A stretch of 64,000 nt of DNA, taken from NCBI GenBank assembly GCA_004014935.1, contig CP025321.1, forward strand, positions 2,728,001 to 2,792,000, given 5' to 3'. Origin of the DNA: Saccharomycopsis malanga. Its lineage: Eukaryota > Ascomycota > Saccharomycetes > Ascoideales > Saccharomycopsidaceae. The notes under the pieces are model-generated. The model did no database searches, was not told the origin of the DNA, and worked only from the letters and a program-made list of their open reading frames with translations. Both the position numbers and the translations under genes were made by a program. Below, in pieces: positions 1 to 9,664 of this stretch (position 1 is its first letter; every line of letters begins with the position of its first letter).

Positions 1-1230
1 TAGTGTGCGAAAGGCTGCTGCGAGGGAAAAAGATCAGCTATCTAGAAGATACATGTGTAGGCAGCAAGAATAATGCCATGAACAATATACGACGAATCAA
101 ATTACCGGAGAACGAGACTTGGCTCAGACAGCTGTAAGCAGCCTATGTCTACATTGGTTTACGAGGACATTCAGGAATGGAGACGAGTGGTGAGTGGGTC
201 GCATGGGCGGTTGACAGCGAAATTTTTCATGGCAAAAGGGAGAATTAAGGAAAGGGAAAGATTACCGATTACAATCAAATATTTGGGTTTCGGGATTCCA
301 TCCGTGTATAGACGCATGGTAAGAATAAAACAGGTTGTAACATGGCCATATTAGAGTTGTAGTAATAGGCACAGGGTCTTGAAGAAGTGTTAATTACTAT
401 TATACATACATACATATATGTAAGGATCGATACAATGGTTACATCAATTAAGATGGAATGCTGTGGGTTTAATTTTTTCTGGCATGATGTTTCAATCTGA
501 TCAACTTTATGTTGTTCAGAGCTACTGTCATACTAACGAAGAATGCCTTGATCTATTGTTGTTTCGTAATAGTCGGGTAGACTCGGTGAAGATTGATCTA
601 TGTGGTAAAAAAGTAAAAAAAAAAAACTTTCAAAAGCCAATTAGAAACATCAGAAAACAAATTAGAATTCTCAACAAATCAGAATTAAAAATAAAATGTC
701 AACATAAATTAACGGAATTCGAAAAATGGTAAAGTATCAACATTGTAGCAATAGTTTCTTACATAATGGAGCAAGAACGCCCGCGAAATTTAACACACTA
801 ACGGAATTTACTAATCTGGACATGCCAGCTTAGTACTAAACAGACGCTATTGTTTGAGTCAACATGCTGATTAAGAAAATGTGTTCAATAGACGTGGTGT
901 CACTTTCGTCTTACATTGCAGCTGTATTACTACTCTATTACTACTGTATTCCATCTTTTGTTCATACACCTTCCTATTTTCTGGTTCCTATTATTTGCTC
1001 TGTCAAAAAATAGAAACAAATGTAAATCAAACTCAGACATTATATAAAACAAACACTTATTTTCGGCTTTGCCTCATCCTTCGTCATATCACAGGATGCT
1101 TTTTTTGCTAAACAAACATGCTGATACATTTGACAGAAAGCTTTCTATCTCAATTGAGCCAATGCCTAATCATAATAATTTCATCTTGAAATCTTTATTT
1201 TGTCCTCTAATTTAAAGTTTCTCGACCATG

Positions 1231-1330
1231 CCCCTCAACTTTGGCATTTTCCCCTTTGCTAATTCATTTAGTCTGCTACTAAGCGCCCAAACTAGTCAAA
1301 CAACTCTAATATGCCCCTCTAAAGTCCCCT
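1231..1330 (+). promoter_or_regulatory. CCCCT (STRE-like) cluster
   Basis: Four CCCCT pentamers lie in the same orientation at 1231, 1251, 1314 and 1326, with a fifth at 1565. Two share the longer string ATGCCCCTC. CCCCT/AGGGG is the core of the yeast stress-response element bound by Msn2/Msn4-type factors. The nearest start codon in the window is 1.5 kb downstream, which is far for a yeast upstream activating site, so function is an inference. Confidence 0.35.
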
Positions 1331-2349
1331 CACTTGATGGTTCAATGTCTGGGTCAGCTTAGCAACTACTTGGCCTGCCCTGTATGGCCGTATATCTGGT
1401 TTTCATCCTGACGACTAATAAAAGCGAGTCCTTTAAGATCCAAGTATTGCTGAGACGCGCATTAGTCTGCACGCGCCAGCATCATATCGCGTTTAATATG
1501 CAGTGTGAAAAACTTTATTCAGATGAGTATAATAATTGCTATTGTTAGCCATGCATAGTCATGCCCCCTGCTTGCCGCATACAATAGAATGGAAAAACGC
1601 ATCCTGTAAATCCGCGCACGAGTAGGCAATAGTCAAAAATTGCGTATCGTTATTGGCTGTATTGTTATGCTTGATTATCATTATAATCAAGGATTGGTAA
1701 GTAATTACCTTGTGCAATAGTATGGGATATTCAATTCATGAATATGAGGTATTTTGACAAAATTCATGCCCACTTAAGCCAAAAATATGTCTCTGGTCAC
1801 CGTTCAACTCAGCTACCGTGGATTCCGTAGCAAGAATAAAATTATTCAAAAATTGTCTTCTCTTCACCTCTTGTTTTCGCCACCGTACTCACTGATCTGC
1901 GCCTGTAATGATCGATCGCTGCGCTACAGAGGAAGCAATTTGCATCAAATTTCCGAGTCTACGCAACCTTATGTACAACTTTCTTTACCAATTAGTATAT
2001 TTTGTTGTTTGTATGTGGGCGAGTGTAGGCGTATGTAGGTATTTTCAAAGGGTTAGTAATCCACACGATCTGGATCGTGAATGGTATACTTCTATACGGA
2101 ATTAATTACATGGCAAAAGGTGGTATAAATGATATAGGTAGCATAACAAGCGTCCCGATAGTAATCATTGTCAAGCTTTTTGAAGACTGATAAATGAGAA
2201 GATGATAGGTAAGGATCAATTTGCATAGAAAAGACTAATTTGCAAAATTGTTGCAGAATATATAATCTACAAACTATTTTACATGATGTAAACCAACAAA
2301 AAATGCATTGAAAGAAAGTTTTGATTAAATCTACTAGATAATAATGTTG

Positions 2350-2386
2350 TATATATATATATATAGACATGGAGACATGGAGACAT
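2350..2386. repeat. TA run plus 8-bp tandem units
   Basis: A short (TA)n run at about 2350-2365 is followed by 2.75 copies of the unit AGACATGG up to 2386. It is a simple microsatellite with no further structure. Confidence 0.8.
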
Positions 2387-2687
2387 TTATACACAGTATA
2401 CTCTATATATATCACGATACATCAACATCCTAAAACCCAATCACTCCAACACCAGTCCTGCTCTTAGCAAAATGTGCACACTAGTCAAGCCTCCCTTTCC
2501 CCGGATTTAGTCGCCCCATACGATCTTGGCTAATGCTTTACTGTATTCCAGGCTGGAACATGAGGTGTTTTCTCTAGTTGAGTGGAAATTGCACGCAACC
2601 AACCTTTACTTGGATCTTTTACATGTGTAAAACATTCTTTTTACTGTAAAACACTTCTAGGATAGTGGAGAAGTTGGCAGTTCGGCA

Positions 2688-2695
2688 TATATAAG
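2688..2695 (+). promoter_or_regulatory. TATA box of the kinase gene
   Basis: TATATAAG lies about 104 bp upstream of the ATG at 2799, a normal distance for a yeast TATA element. An A-rich leader immediately precedes the ATG. Confidence 0.5.
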
Positions 2696-2798
2696 ACAAT
2701 TGTATTGCAGTTTGGACTATTCATGTCATCTTGATCAATCGCCAAAGAATATACTATAATTATATCAAGTCAGTAAAAAAAAACCACCGATCATAGCA

Positions 2799-4211
2799 AT
2801 GGTGGGTTGGTCTCTTTGCAAACCACTTCTCGATGAGATCTGCAGATATGCTCAGTTTGCTCCTTCTGGTGTGTCTCTTCGTCAGATGGTGAATTTTGGT
2901 CAAAATCCAAGCGTGGGGTCGTTATTTAGAGCTTCGCAATTTATTGTTGAAGAACTTCCAATCAGATTGGCTCATCGTGTGAAGGAGCTTGATAGTCTCC
3001 CGAACAATCTTAACAAATCTCCATCGATTCTTCAAGTCAAAAACTGGTATGCCCAGTCATTCGAGGAATTGACATCTCTTCCAAAGCCAGACATAGATCC
3101 TGAATTGAGAAAGGTTTTATACTCTAAACAAGACGCCTCATCGTCAGCACCATCATCTTCTTCCACAGCAGAAAAACGACCTGTGTTCAGTGACGATGGT
3201 ATTATTTTCAAACCTCACCAACAACATCAGCCTCGCAGAGGCTCTGACAATCTTTACAACACTTCTGTATCAAATAAAAAGTACTATGTTCATGTTCCAA
3301 ACGATATCATCTGGCCTTCCGAGGTATTCGCATACAACAAGCTTGTTACAGATACATTGACCAAAATCAAAAAGCGACACGACCCAACAGTGGCTACAAT
3401 AGCAAAAGGTGTTCTTGAATGGAAAGAAAGTCAGAATCTCCGTGGTCGTGGATCTGCTGACATTATCGACTCGTCAATACAGTCGTTTTTGGACCGTTTC
3501 TACTTGTCACGTATAGGAATCCGTATGCTCATAGGCCAACATATAGCTTTGAATAATGAGCCTGTGAGAGACGATTTTGTTGGTATCATTTGTAAGCGAA
3601 CCAATGTTGGTGAGCTTGCTCAGGATGCTATTGACAACTCTCGTTTTATTTGCGAACAGTACTATGGATTATACGAAGCACCCAAGGTTGAACTTTATTG
3701 TAACGACAACATCGAGTTCATGTACGTGCCCTCCCATCTCATTCATATGCTTTTTGAAATCTTGAAAAACTCACTCAGAGCAACCGTAGAGTTTCATATT
3801 GCCAAGCAGCGTCGAGAACATGATGCCAAAGTGCAGACCGGCGCTGCTTCCGGAGACTTTGATATATACTCAGTGGAATTCCCACCTATTAAAGTCATTG
3901 TCGCCGAAGGAAATGAAGACATTACCATAAAAATAAGCGACGAAGGCGGCGGAATCCCCCGTAGCGCCATGCCTTTAATCTGGACATATCTATACACCAC
4001 CGCAAGAGATATCCCAGACTTGGACAACGATGTCCTAAACAACCATGAGTTTATTGCACCAATGGCCGGTCTCGGTTATGGAATATCTTTAAGTAGATTG
4101 TATGCTAAATATTTTGGAGGAGACCTCAAGTTAATCAGCATGGAAGGCTACGGAACAGACGCTTACATCCATTTGAACAAACTAGGCAGCTCTTCAGAGC
4201 CTTTGCCATAG
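2799..4211 (+). CDS. Mitochondrial PDK/BCKDK-type protein kinase
   Basis: 470-aa member of the mitochondrial pyruvate/branched-chain dehydrogenase kinase family (yeast Pkp1/Pkp2), which phosphorylates the E1 alpha subunit to switch off the dehydrogenase complex. The N-terminal half is the four-helix regulatory domain. The GHKL ATPase domain follows, with an N-box (EILKNSLRATVE), a G1 motif (DEGGGIP) and a G2 motif (GLGYGISLSRLYAKYFGG). A Ser-rich and His/Gln-rich insertion at roughly residues 106-160 is not part of the family core. The ATG has a TATA box and an A-rich leader. I see no strong mitochondrial presequence, so a missed upstream start is possible. The spacing and length fit Pkp2 slightly better than Pkp1, but I would not fix the symbol. 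Confidence 0.93.
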   Translation: MVGWSLCKPLLDEICRYAQFAPSGVSLRQMVNFGQNPSVGSLFRASQFIVEELPIRLAHRVKELDSLPNNLNKSPSILQVKNWYAQSFEELTSLPKPDIDPELRKVLYSKQDASSSAPSSSSTAEKRPVFSDDGIIFKPHQQHQPRRGSDNLYNTSVSNKKYYVHVPNDIIWPSEVFAYNKLVTDTLTKIKKRHDPTVATIAKGVLEWKESQNLRGRGSADIIDSSIQSFLDRFYLSRIGIRMLIGQHIALNNEPVRDDFVGIICKRTNVGELAQDAIDNSRFICEQYYGLYEAPKVELYCNDNIEFMYVPSHLIHMLFEILKNSLRATVEFHIAKQRREHDAKVQTGAASGDFDIYSVEFPPIKVIVAEGNEDITIKISDEGGGIPRSAMPLIWTYLYTTARDIPDLDNDVLNNHEFIAPMAGLGYGISLSRLYAKYFGGDLKLISMEGYGTDAYIHLNKLGSSSEPLP

Positions 4212-4309
4212 AATTGAGGTTTAAGTTTTGCGGGCTAAAATAAATGAGTATTTTGGGTTGCATTTGGCTTTGAATATAGCTAGTTGTATAAGAATTTAAT
4301 AGCTTTCGG

Positions 4310-4590
4310 CCACTGGGCCGGATGGCTCAATAGTTAGTGCCCTCGTAGAAGAGAAAAAAAACCTAATAGGAACACGGGTTCGATTCTCAACATGAACACT
4401 TTTATTCGCTGCTTTTTACGATGCTGAACCTGACTTCATAGACAAGTGCAATTGTATGAAATATGACATAGACCAAAGTCTAGTGCTTATTTTTAACCAG
4501 TTGGGTGACCTGTTTGAGCTTTACCAAACCCCTTTAGACATAGCGCATATATACGAAACTGATATATACTGGGCTCGAAATACAAGATAT
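4310..4590 (+). mobile_element. SINE-like tRNA-derived repeat, copy A
   Basis: The left end resembles a tRNA gene with an internal RNA polymerase III promoter: box A-like TGGCTCAATAGTTAG at 4323-4337 and box B-like GGTTCGATTCT at 4377-4387. No clean cloverleaf can be drawn because the T-stem pairs only partly and no anticodon arm is clear. About 150 bp of body is followed by a tail at 4530-4589 that matches 36593-36652 at 53 of 60 positions. The head at 4356-4405 matches 36407-36456 at 40 of 50. Same order, orientation and similar spacing in both copies indicate one dispersed element rather than two tRNA pseudogenes. Confidence 0.6.
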
Positions 4591-5424
4591 TCTTATTATT
4601 TCAATAGCTTTGACAGAATACTTTACAAAAAAGTGGGATTTCTAGATGTAAAAAAATTGTCTATTTGACTGATCTGTAGACTTTAATACTGGTGACTGAA
4701 TAAATCTAATCAATCAGGTTTTTGAGTCTCCCCTTCCTTTCCTGTACCTTCTATGGTTTGTAGTTTTAAAAGCCAAATATTCTATTTTTTGAGATATATT
4801 AGATTTAAACATGAAACTTTTAAAAGTATTTAATTCTTAAAGTTTCAAGATTTTTCGGTAGTTTTGGGAATTTTCTTTTCCTTTTCTTTTATATATTTCC
4901 CTGTTAACTATTTGTAAGACCAAAAGTCTAAAAAGTTTACTATTTCAGAGTAAATTGTTGTTGTATCAGTGCTTTCACTGCATTTTGAATGAGATTACAC
5001 TGGTAATAGGTAATGATTTGTCTATGCATCGACTTGCTTAAAATCTTGAATTCACTATATAATTCTAATCAATTTTGTAAAGAGCTTATTTTTTTATAGT
5101 ATTTCAAAATTCCACACAAAGTTTACGGAGGTTTCAGTCTGCTATATTATAGACAATACTTGATATTTGTCATACAGTACCATTAGTACGGTCTTACTAT
5201 GATACCCCAATTCCTGCGGCTGCGGGGCATGAACATGCATGAGGAGCGAGAAAAAATAAATTTTCAGACGTTATAGAATTGAGCTTTATTGAGTAGAGTA
5301 TTGGTGCTATAAAAGTCGATGACATCAATATAGGAGGACTTTGTTACCATTTTAAAGTATAGGAAGAACAGCAATCTACCTGTCAACAATTTGTTTTCAA
5401 GAAAAGTCAAGTAACCCAATAAAA
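4591..5424. other. AT-rich intergenic stretch before TAE1
   Basis: Apart from the repeat to its left, I see no gene here. The sequence is AT-rich with poly-T and poly-A runs and must contain the 3' end of the kinase transcript and the TAE1 promoter. No clear TATA box or known site stands out. Confidence 0.5.
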
Positions 5425-6219
5425 ATGTCTCCAAAAGCTCAAAATGAGGAACTACCAATAGACCAATCTGAAAATTCTTTAAATACTACAGAAGAAGAAA
5501 AGGATGTTGTTCCAGACTCTCTTATAAACTACAATGATGCACTTGAGTATTGGAAATCGGTTGCACCTACGGTGGATGGTGTGCTTGGTGGATTTGGAGA
5601 GAATACGGTTGTTCCTCTGAGAGATGTTGCTGGGTCACATTCGTTTCTCCGCAAGTTGTCATCTAGAATGAGACCAAACAAGGATGAGATCAAGTATGGT
5701 TTTGAGTTGGGAGCAGGTATTGGCCGTATTTCCAAGAACGTGCTTTCCAAATACTGTGATCAAATTGATCTTCTTGAATATAACCCATATTTCGTCGACC
5801 AAATGGCAAGTGAGCTTAGCGAGCTTTACGACCAGAAGAAAATTGGTGACGTATTCACTGTAGGAATGCAAGACTTTCATACTGTTTACAAGCCTGAACG
5901 CAAGTACTGGCTTGTGTGGGCACAATGGTGTCTAAATTATTTACCAGATACCGAGTTGGTTGCATTTCTACTGCTCATACGCAAACAGCTTAGTCCTAAT
6001 GGAACTGTTATTGTCAAAGAAAACATTTGCGTCAACATTTATGACGAAGACATCTTTGATGATGTCGATAGTTCTGTCACAAGAACCGACACCAAATTCA
6101 AGAAAATCTTCGCAGACGCCGGCTTTAAGCTCATTGCCCAAGACACCCAAAAGGGCCTTCCTAAAGAATTGTACCCTGTCAAGATGTATGCTATAAAACC
6201 TGATCCTTCTGCTCGCTAG
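5425..6219 (+). CDS. TAE1: Alpha-N-methyltransferase of X-Pro-Lys N-termini
   Basis: 264-aa SAM-dependent methyltransferase orthologous to yeast Tae1 and human NTMT1. The family methylates the exposed alpha-amino group of proteins beginning X-Pro-Lys after Met removal, chiefly ribosomal proteins Rpl12 and Rps25. Family marks visible: VDGVLGGFGE, the SAM loop FELGAGIGRISK (about residues 92-103), MQDFHT, WAQWCLNYLPD, LSPNGTIVVKEN and the substrate-site segment DDVDSSVTRTD. About 35 acidic, low-complexity residues precede the catalytic domain. The protein itself starts M-S-P-K, which is the family's own substrate motif. The in-frame CTG at 5617-5619 sits where I recall Thr in the S. cerevisiae protein, which would suit Ser decoding. 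Confidence 0.95.
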   Translation: MSPKAQNEELPIDQSENSLNTTEEEKDVVPDSLINYNDALEYWKSVAPTVDGVLGGFGENTVVPLRDVAGSHSFLRKLSSRMRPNKDEIKYGFELGAGIGRISKNVLSKYCDQIDLLEYNPYFVDQMASELSELYDQKKIGDVFTVGMQDFHTVYKPERKYWLVWAQWCLNYLPDTELVAFLLLIRKQLSPNGTVIVKENICVNIYDEDIFDDVDSSVTRTDTKFKKIFADAGFKLIAQDTQKGLPKELYPVKMYAIKPDPSAR

Positions 6220-6271
6220 TCTGGCAGAACCATTCTCAATGCTCCATAATGCGCTACCATGCATTAACACG

Positions 6272-6287
6272 CACGTGTCACATGAAA
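6272..6287 (+). promoter_or_regulatory. Ino2/Ino4-type site in CHO2 promoter
   Basis: CACGTG at 6272-6277 is followed immediately by CACATGAAA at 6279-6287, which fits the core CAYRTGAAR of the inositol/choline-responsive element. It lies about 260-270 bp upstream of the CHO2 ATG at 6546, in the 326-bp TAE1-CHO2 gap. A TATATATATG run at about 6423-6432 may be the TATA element. In S. cerevisiae CHO2 is a classic Ino2/Ino4 target; binding here is inferred. Confidence 0.5.
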
Positions 6288-6545
6288 CATATAGGCAATT
6301 CACATGCGAATTCAAGTTGCAGCAGCAACCCGCTGCCATGGCACCCTTCGGGGACGCTCAACATTTGCCATAAGCAGTATCCATATTTGTCAACGGTAGT
6401 GTGGAGCCGACTGTGGGAGCAATATATATATGGGACAATTGTTCGTTTTTTGTAATACTATTTATTTTGTTTGTTTTGTTTATCTTATATTGTATTTCGC
6501 TCGTTACCGGTGCTTGCAATTGCTGCGCAATTCCATTCTTTCAGC

Positions 6546-9419
6546 ATGACAAAAGCTAAGAAGAGTCCCAAGACAAAGCCTGTGGTGCACAAGACGACTG
6601 ATGTCCAACTTGGCAAGGCGTATTCTGGCGAGGTGTTCAAAGATGATATCAAGACGTATGACATGGTCCAATCGTTGCTCAATCCGCTTGTGAAAAAGTC
6701 ATTTTTCGATTATTTGATCATCTTCCTGTTGGCCATCAATGTGCTTGTCTATTATTTTCTCACCTCCCATAAGGACTACAACCGTCTTGTAATTCCAACG
6801 TTTGTGGTGTCCTACTTCTTCTGGAGGGTTTCGTACAACTTTGGAATAGGCGTTATCTTGTATAAACAATCAAACTACAATTCATTGACAAAATTCTGTG
6901 ACAAGTACAAGTTATTCAATTACAGCAATGAAGCTCCTTCTTCTCTTCAAAAGTTCATTGAGTTGAATTTCAGAATCAAGTATGGCGATAAGTACAATTG
7001 TAGAAACTACCCATTGGATTTCAATGCATGGTTGTTATTCCGAAACTTTGTCGACCTTATTCTTATGCAGGATTTCGTCAATTATTTTATTCTCTTTGTT
7101 GCCTGCTTTGTACAGAACACCGCTTACTCCATGACCGCCTCCTCAGAGCCCCCATTGTTGTTCTATTCTCGTTGGGTGTTTGGAATACTCTTTATATTAC
7201 TCAATTTGATTGTCAAAATCGATGCACATAACGTCATCAAAGATTTTGCTTGGTACTGGGGCGATTTTTTCTACTTGAAAATCAATAGCGAGGAGCTTAT
7301 ATTCGATGGAATCTTCGAATTGTTCCCTCATCCAATGTACAGTATTGGTTATATTGGATATTATGGCTTTGCTTTACTTTCAAACTCTTATTTGGTTTTA
7401 ATTGTAAGTTGCATTGCACATTTCACCCAGTTCTTGTTTTTGCATTACGTGGAAGACCCACACATCAATAAAATATACAATCAACCTGAACAGAATTCGA
7501 AAGGTACTGGTTTGGTTCCTTCTGATGATTACAACATCAAATTCAAGCCAATGGTTTTCTTCCATAACTTCAGCTTCTTGAGAGCTACAGATTATTTGAT
7601 TGTTACACTCAACATTGCCCTTTTCGCTGTCTTGAATTTCGGGGCTTACAATATTGATAGTTCTTATCTTTTCCTTGTAGTTTTAGTTTTGAAAATTGGA
7701 TTCACCATATTGACTTCTGTTTTGCTTCATCTCCAGTCAAAATTTAGATCTGTCACCAAGATCCACTTGAAGTACGATTTGAATTATGTGGATGCTTTCA
7801 ATAATTGGTGTGTGTACTACAATTTTCAGCTTCTTTTAAACTTGAACGTGTTGATAGCCTTATTTATTAAAGAGTTTGCTATTACCAACAATATCCATTC
7901 GTTGTCAATTCTGTCTGTTGCGGCATTGTTTAAAAATGACACCTTATTCTTTTTTAAGCTCTTCATAGGTACCTTTTTGCTTTTTCTCAACACCATTTGC
8001 GAATCATCAATCATGAACACCATTGGGGTATACTCCTGGTTCTATGGTGATTTCTGGCTTCCAAACTTGAACGACAAAAAATTGACAAAAACTGGTATAT
8101 ACAAGTATTTGAACAATCCTGAAAAGTTTTTGGGCATCTGCGGTATCTGGGGTCTTGCTGTGATTTGCATACACAGCAGCTACATGTTTATTTTAGCAAT
8201 GGTGTGGTCGTTATGTAAGATTTTGTTTATTTCACTTGTTGAAACACCACACATGATCAAGCTCTATGGAGAGAACCAGGTGAACTATGATAGTGGCTTT
8301 AGTAAGACATTTAAAAAAATTATTCCTAAAAAGTTGAGAGACAGAGAAAGCTTTTCAAAATTGGGAAAACTGTTTTCAGAAGTTAAATCTGAGTCTAGTT
8401 TGGAATCCAGTGAGTCCAATGAAGACCCATTTCATTTTGACGATGACCCAGTATCGTTCCATTCACCAAACCCATTTGTGACTGTTTCCAAAAAAAATCC
8501 TGATTATCTGTTAGAATTATTGAACATTAACGCAGAGACTAATGGCTCGAGTTCGGATGTCAAACTTTCAGTGGCAGTTGGAACCCCTATCAAGTTCCGT
8601 TACAAGGTTCCAAAGTCTCATAACAAGTCCGACTGGATTGGATTGTATAAAGTTTTACACACCTTGGGCTCTACTACAAAAACCTTGATTTCATCTAACA
8701 ACCACTGGATTGCTATTGACCCTAAAGCTTACGACAACAGATACTTTGGACACGAAAACATTATTCAAAACTTGAACTTGTACAAGAACCGACTTTTGTC
8801 TAAACCTAGCGATGACTTTGAAGAAGGAATCTTAGAGTTCAATAATGAGTTGCTTTATTGGGAACCAGGTGTGTTCGAAATAAGATACCATCATTCGGAA
8901 GGCCACAATGTGATATTGAGATCCAATTCCTTTGAGATTAGGTTTGATAAGATTCAGCTTCCTACAAATTTGAGTTCTGATCAAGAGACTTTTGCATTTC
9001 ATCAAGCGCTCTATGAATTGTTTACGAAACACAACTTTTTGAATTTTTCCTACCTACAAAACAATGCAAAATTAGTCAGTTGCAAGCCAGAGGGGATTGA
9101 AACAGACTACGTTGAATTGATATTTGAGTATGTCAATGGGTATAGTGCTGAGATTTTGAGCTCTCCAAGCTTGAAAAAAAACCTTTATTTGAGCTATCTC
9201 AATTCATACAATGTAGATGAGTTTAAAAAGAAGCAGGTGGCCAAGCTTTTAAAAAGACTTAGCTATTTGACAAAGAACTCCATTGAGCATGCAAACAACA
9301 GCTCTACAAATGTCAACATTGAGTTTTCCAATGACATTTTAATGAACGAACGGTCTTTGAAAAACTTGTTTCATAGAGTTACCAAAGTTCAACGCATATT
9401 AGACGACATTGCAAACTAA
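6546..9419 (+). CDS. CHO2: Phosphatidylethanolamine N-methyltransferase
   Basis: 957-aa polytopic ER membrane enzyme catalysing the first SAM-dependent methylation of phosphatidylethanolamine in phosphatidylcholine synthesis (Cho2/Pem1 family). Many hydrophobic segments occupy residues of about 45-560. Two repeated PEMT-type modules are visible, one around FELFPHPMYSIGYIGYYG and one around YKYLNNPEKFLGICGIWG, each preceded by a WYWGDFFYL- or WFYGDFWLPN-type segment. The C-terminal third is soluble and contains the beta-rich domain typical of fungal Cho2 (KSDWIGLYKV, YWEPGVFEIRYHH). I chose the ATG at 6546 (MTKAKKSPK): the frame is open upstream but contains no ATG there. Length agrees with the family (about 870-960 aa). 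The promoter carries an Ino2/Ino4-type site. Confidence 0.95.
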   Translation: MTKAKKSPKTKPVVHKTTDVQLGKAYSGEVFKDDIKTYDMVQSLLNPLVKKSFFDYLIIFLLAINVLVYYFLTSHKDYNRLVIPTFVVSYFFWRVSYNFGIGVILYKQSNYNSLTKFCDKYKLFNYSNEAPSSLQKFIELNFRIKYGDKYNCRNYPLDFNAWLLFRNFVDLILMQDFVNYFILFVACFVQNTAYSMTASSEPPLLFYSRWVFGILFILLNLIVKIDAHNVIKDFAWYWGDFFYLKINSEELIFDGIFELFPHPMYSIGYIGYYGFALLSNSYLVLIVSCIAHFTQFLFLHYVEDPHINKIYNQPEQNSKGTGLVPSDDYNIKFKPMVFFHNFSFLRATDYLIVTLNIALFAVLNFGAYNIDSSYLFLVVLVLKIGFTILTSVLLHLQSKFRSVTKIHLKYDLNYVDAFNNWCVYYNFQLLLNLNVLIALFIKEFAITNNIHSLSILSVAALFKNDTLFFFKLFIGTFLLFLNTICESSIMNTIGVYSWFYGDFWLPNLNDKKLTKTGIYKYLNNPEKFLGICGIWGLAVICIHSSYMFILAMVWSLCKILFISLVETPHMIKLYGENQVNYDSGFSKTFKKIIPKKLRDRESFSKLGKLFSEVKSESSLESSESNEDPFHFDDDPVSFHSPNPFVTVSKKNPDYLLELLNINAETNGSSSDVKLSVAVGTPIKFRYKVPKSHNKSDWIGLYKVLHTLGSTTKTLISSNNHWIAIDPKAYDNRYFGHENIIQNLNLYKNRLLSKPSDDFEEGILEFNNELLYWEPGVFEIRYHHSEGHNVILRSNSFEIRFDKIQLPTNLSSDQETFAFHQALYELFTKHNFLNFSYLQNNAKLVSCKPEGIETDYVELIFEYVNGYSAEILSSPSLKKNLYLSYLNSYNVDEFKKKQVAKLLKRLSYLTKNSIEHANNSSTNVNIEFSNDILMNERSLKNLFHRVTKVQRILDDIAN

Positions 9420-9664
9420 AATATCAGTTCGTCACTCTTGTAAAAAAAGGAAATAGAATGAATAAACGTTTATTATGCCATTAAAATGTTTATATAGTCA
9501 AACAGTATATAGTGCCTTCCTCGTATACATAATATAAGGAACCATTTCATGCATGTTGAAGCATGATGTTAATTAAGGACATTGGTGCTCCCCATAAGTA
9601 TAAAACACAAGGTTTTCCCTTGTTTTTCAAGTTCTTGTTTGGTACTGATGAGTAAAGATACTTT

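Larger units (their letters stand above)
1..2798. other. Gene-free left-end region
   Basis: I see no convincing gene in this 2.8 kb. Open frames here are short, of low complexity and match no family I know. The stretch holds a cluster of CCCCT motifs, a TA run with short tandem units, and the promoter of the downstream kinase gene. Since the window edge is at position 1, part of this may be the flank of a gene lying outside. Confidence 0.6.

Noticed and set aside
4323-4400. Functional tRNA gene
   Set aside because: Box A- and box B-like sequences are present, but the acceptor and T stems do not pair properly, no anticodon arm is visible, and the segment is part of a longer dispersed repeat.
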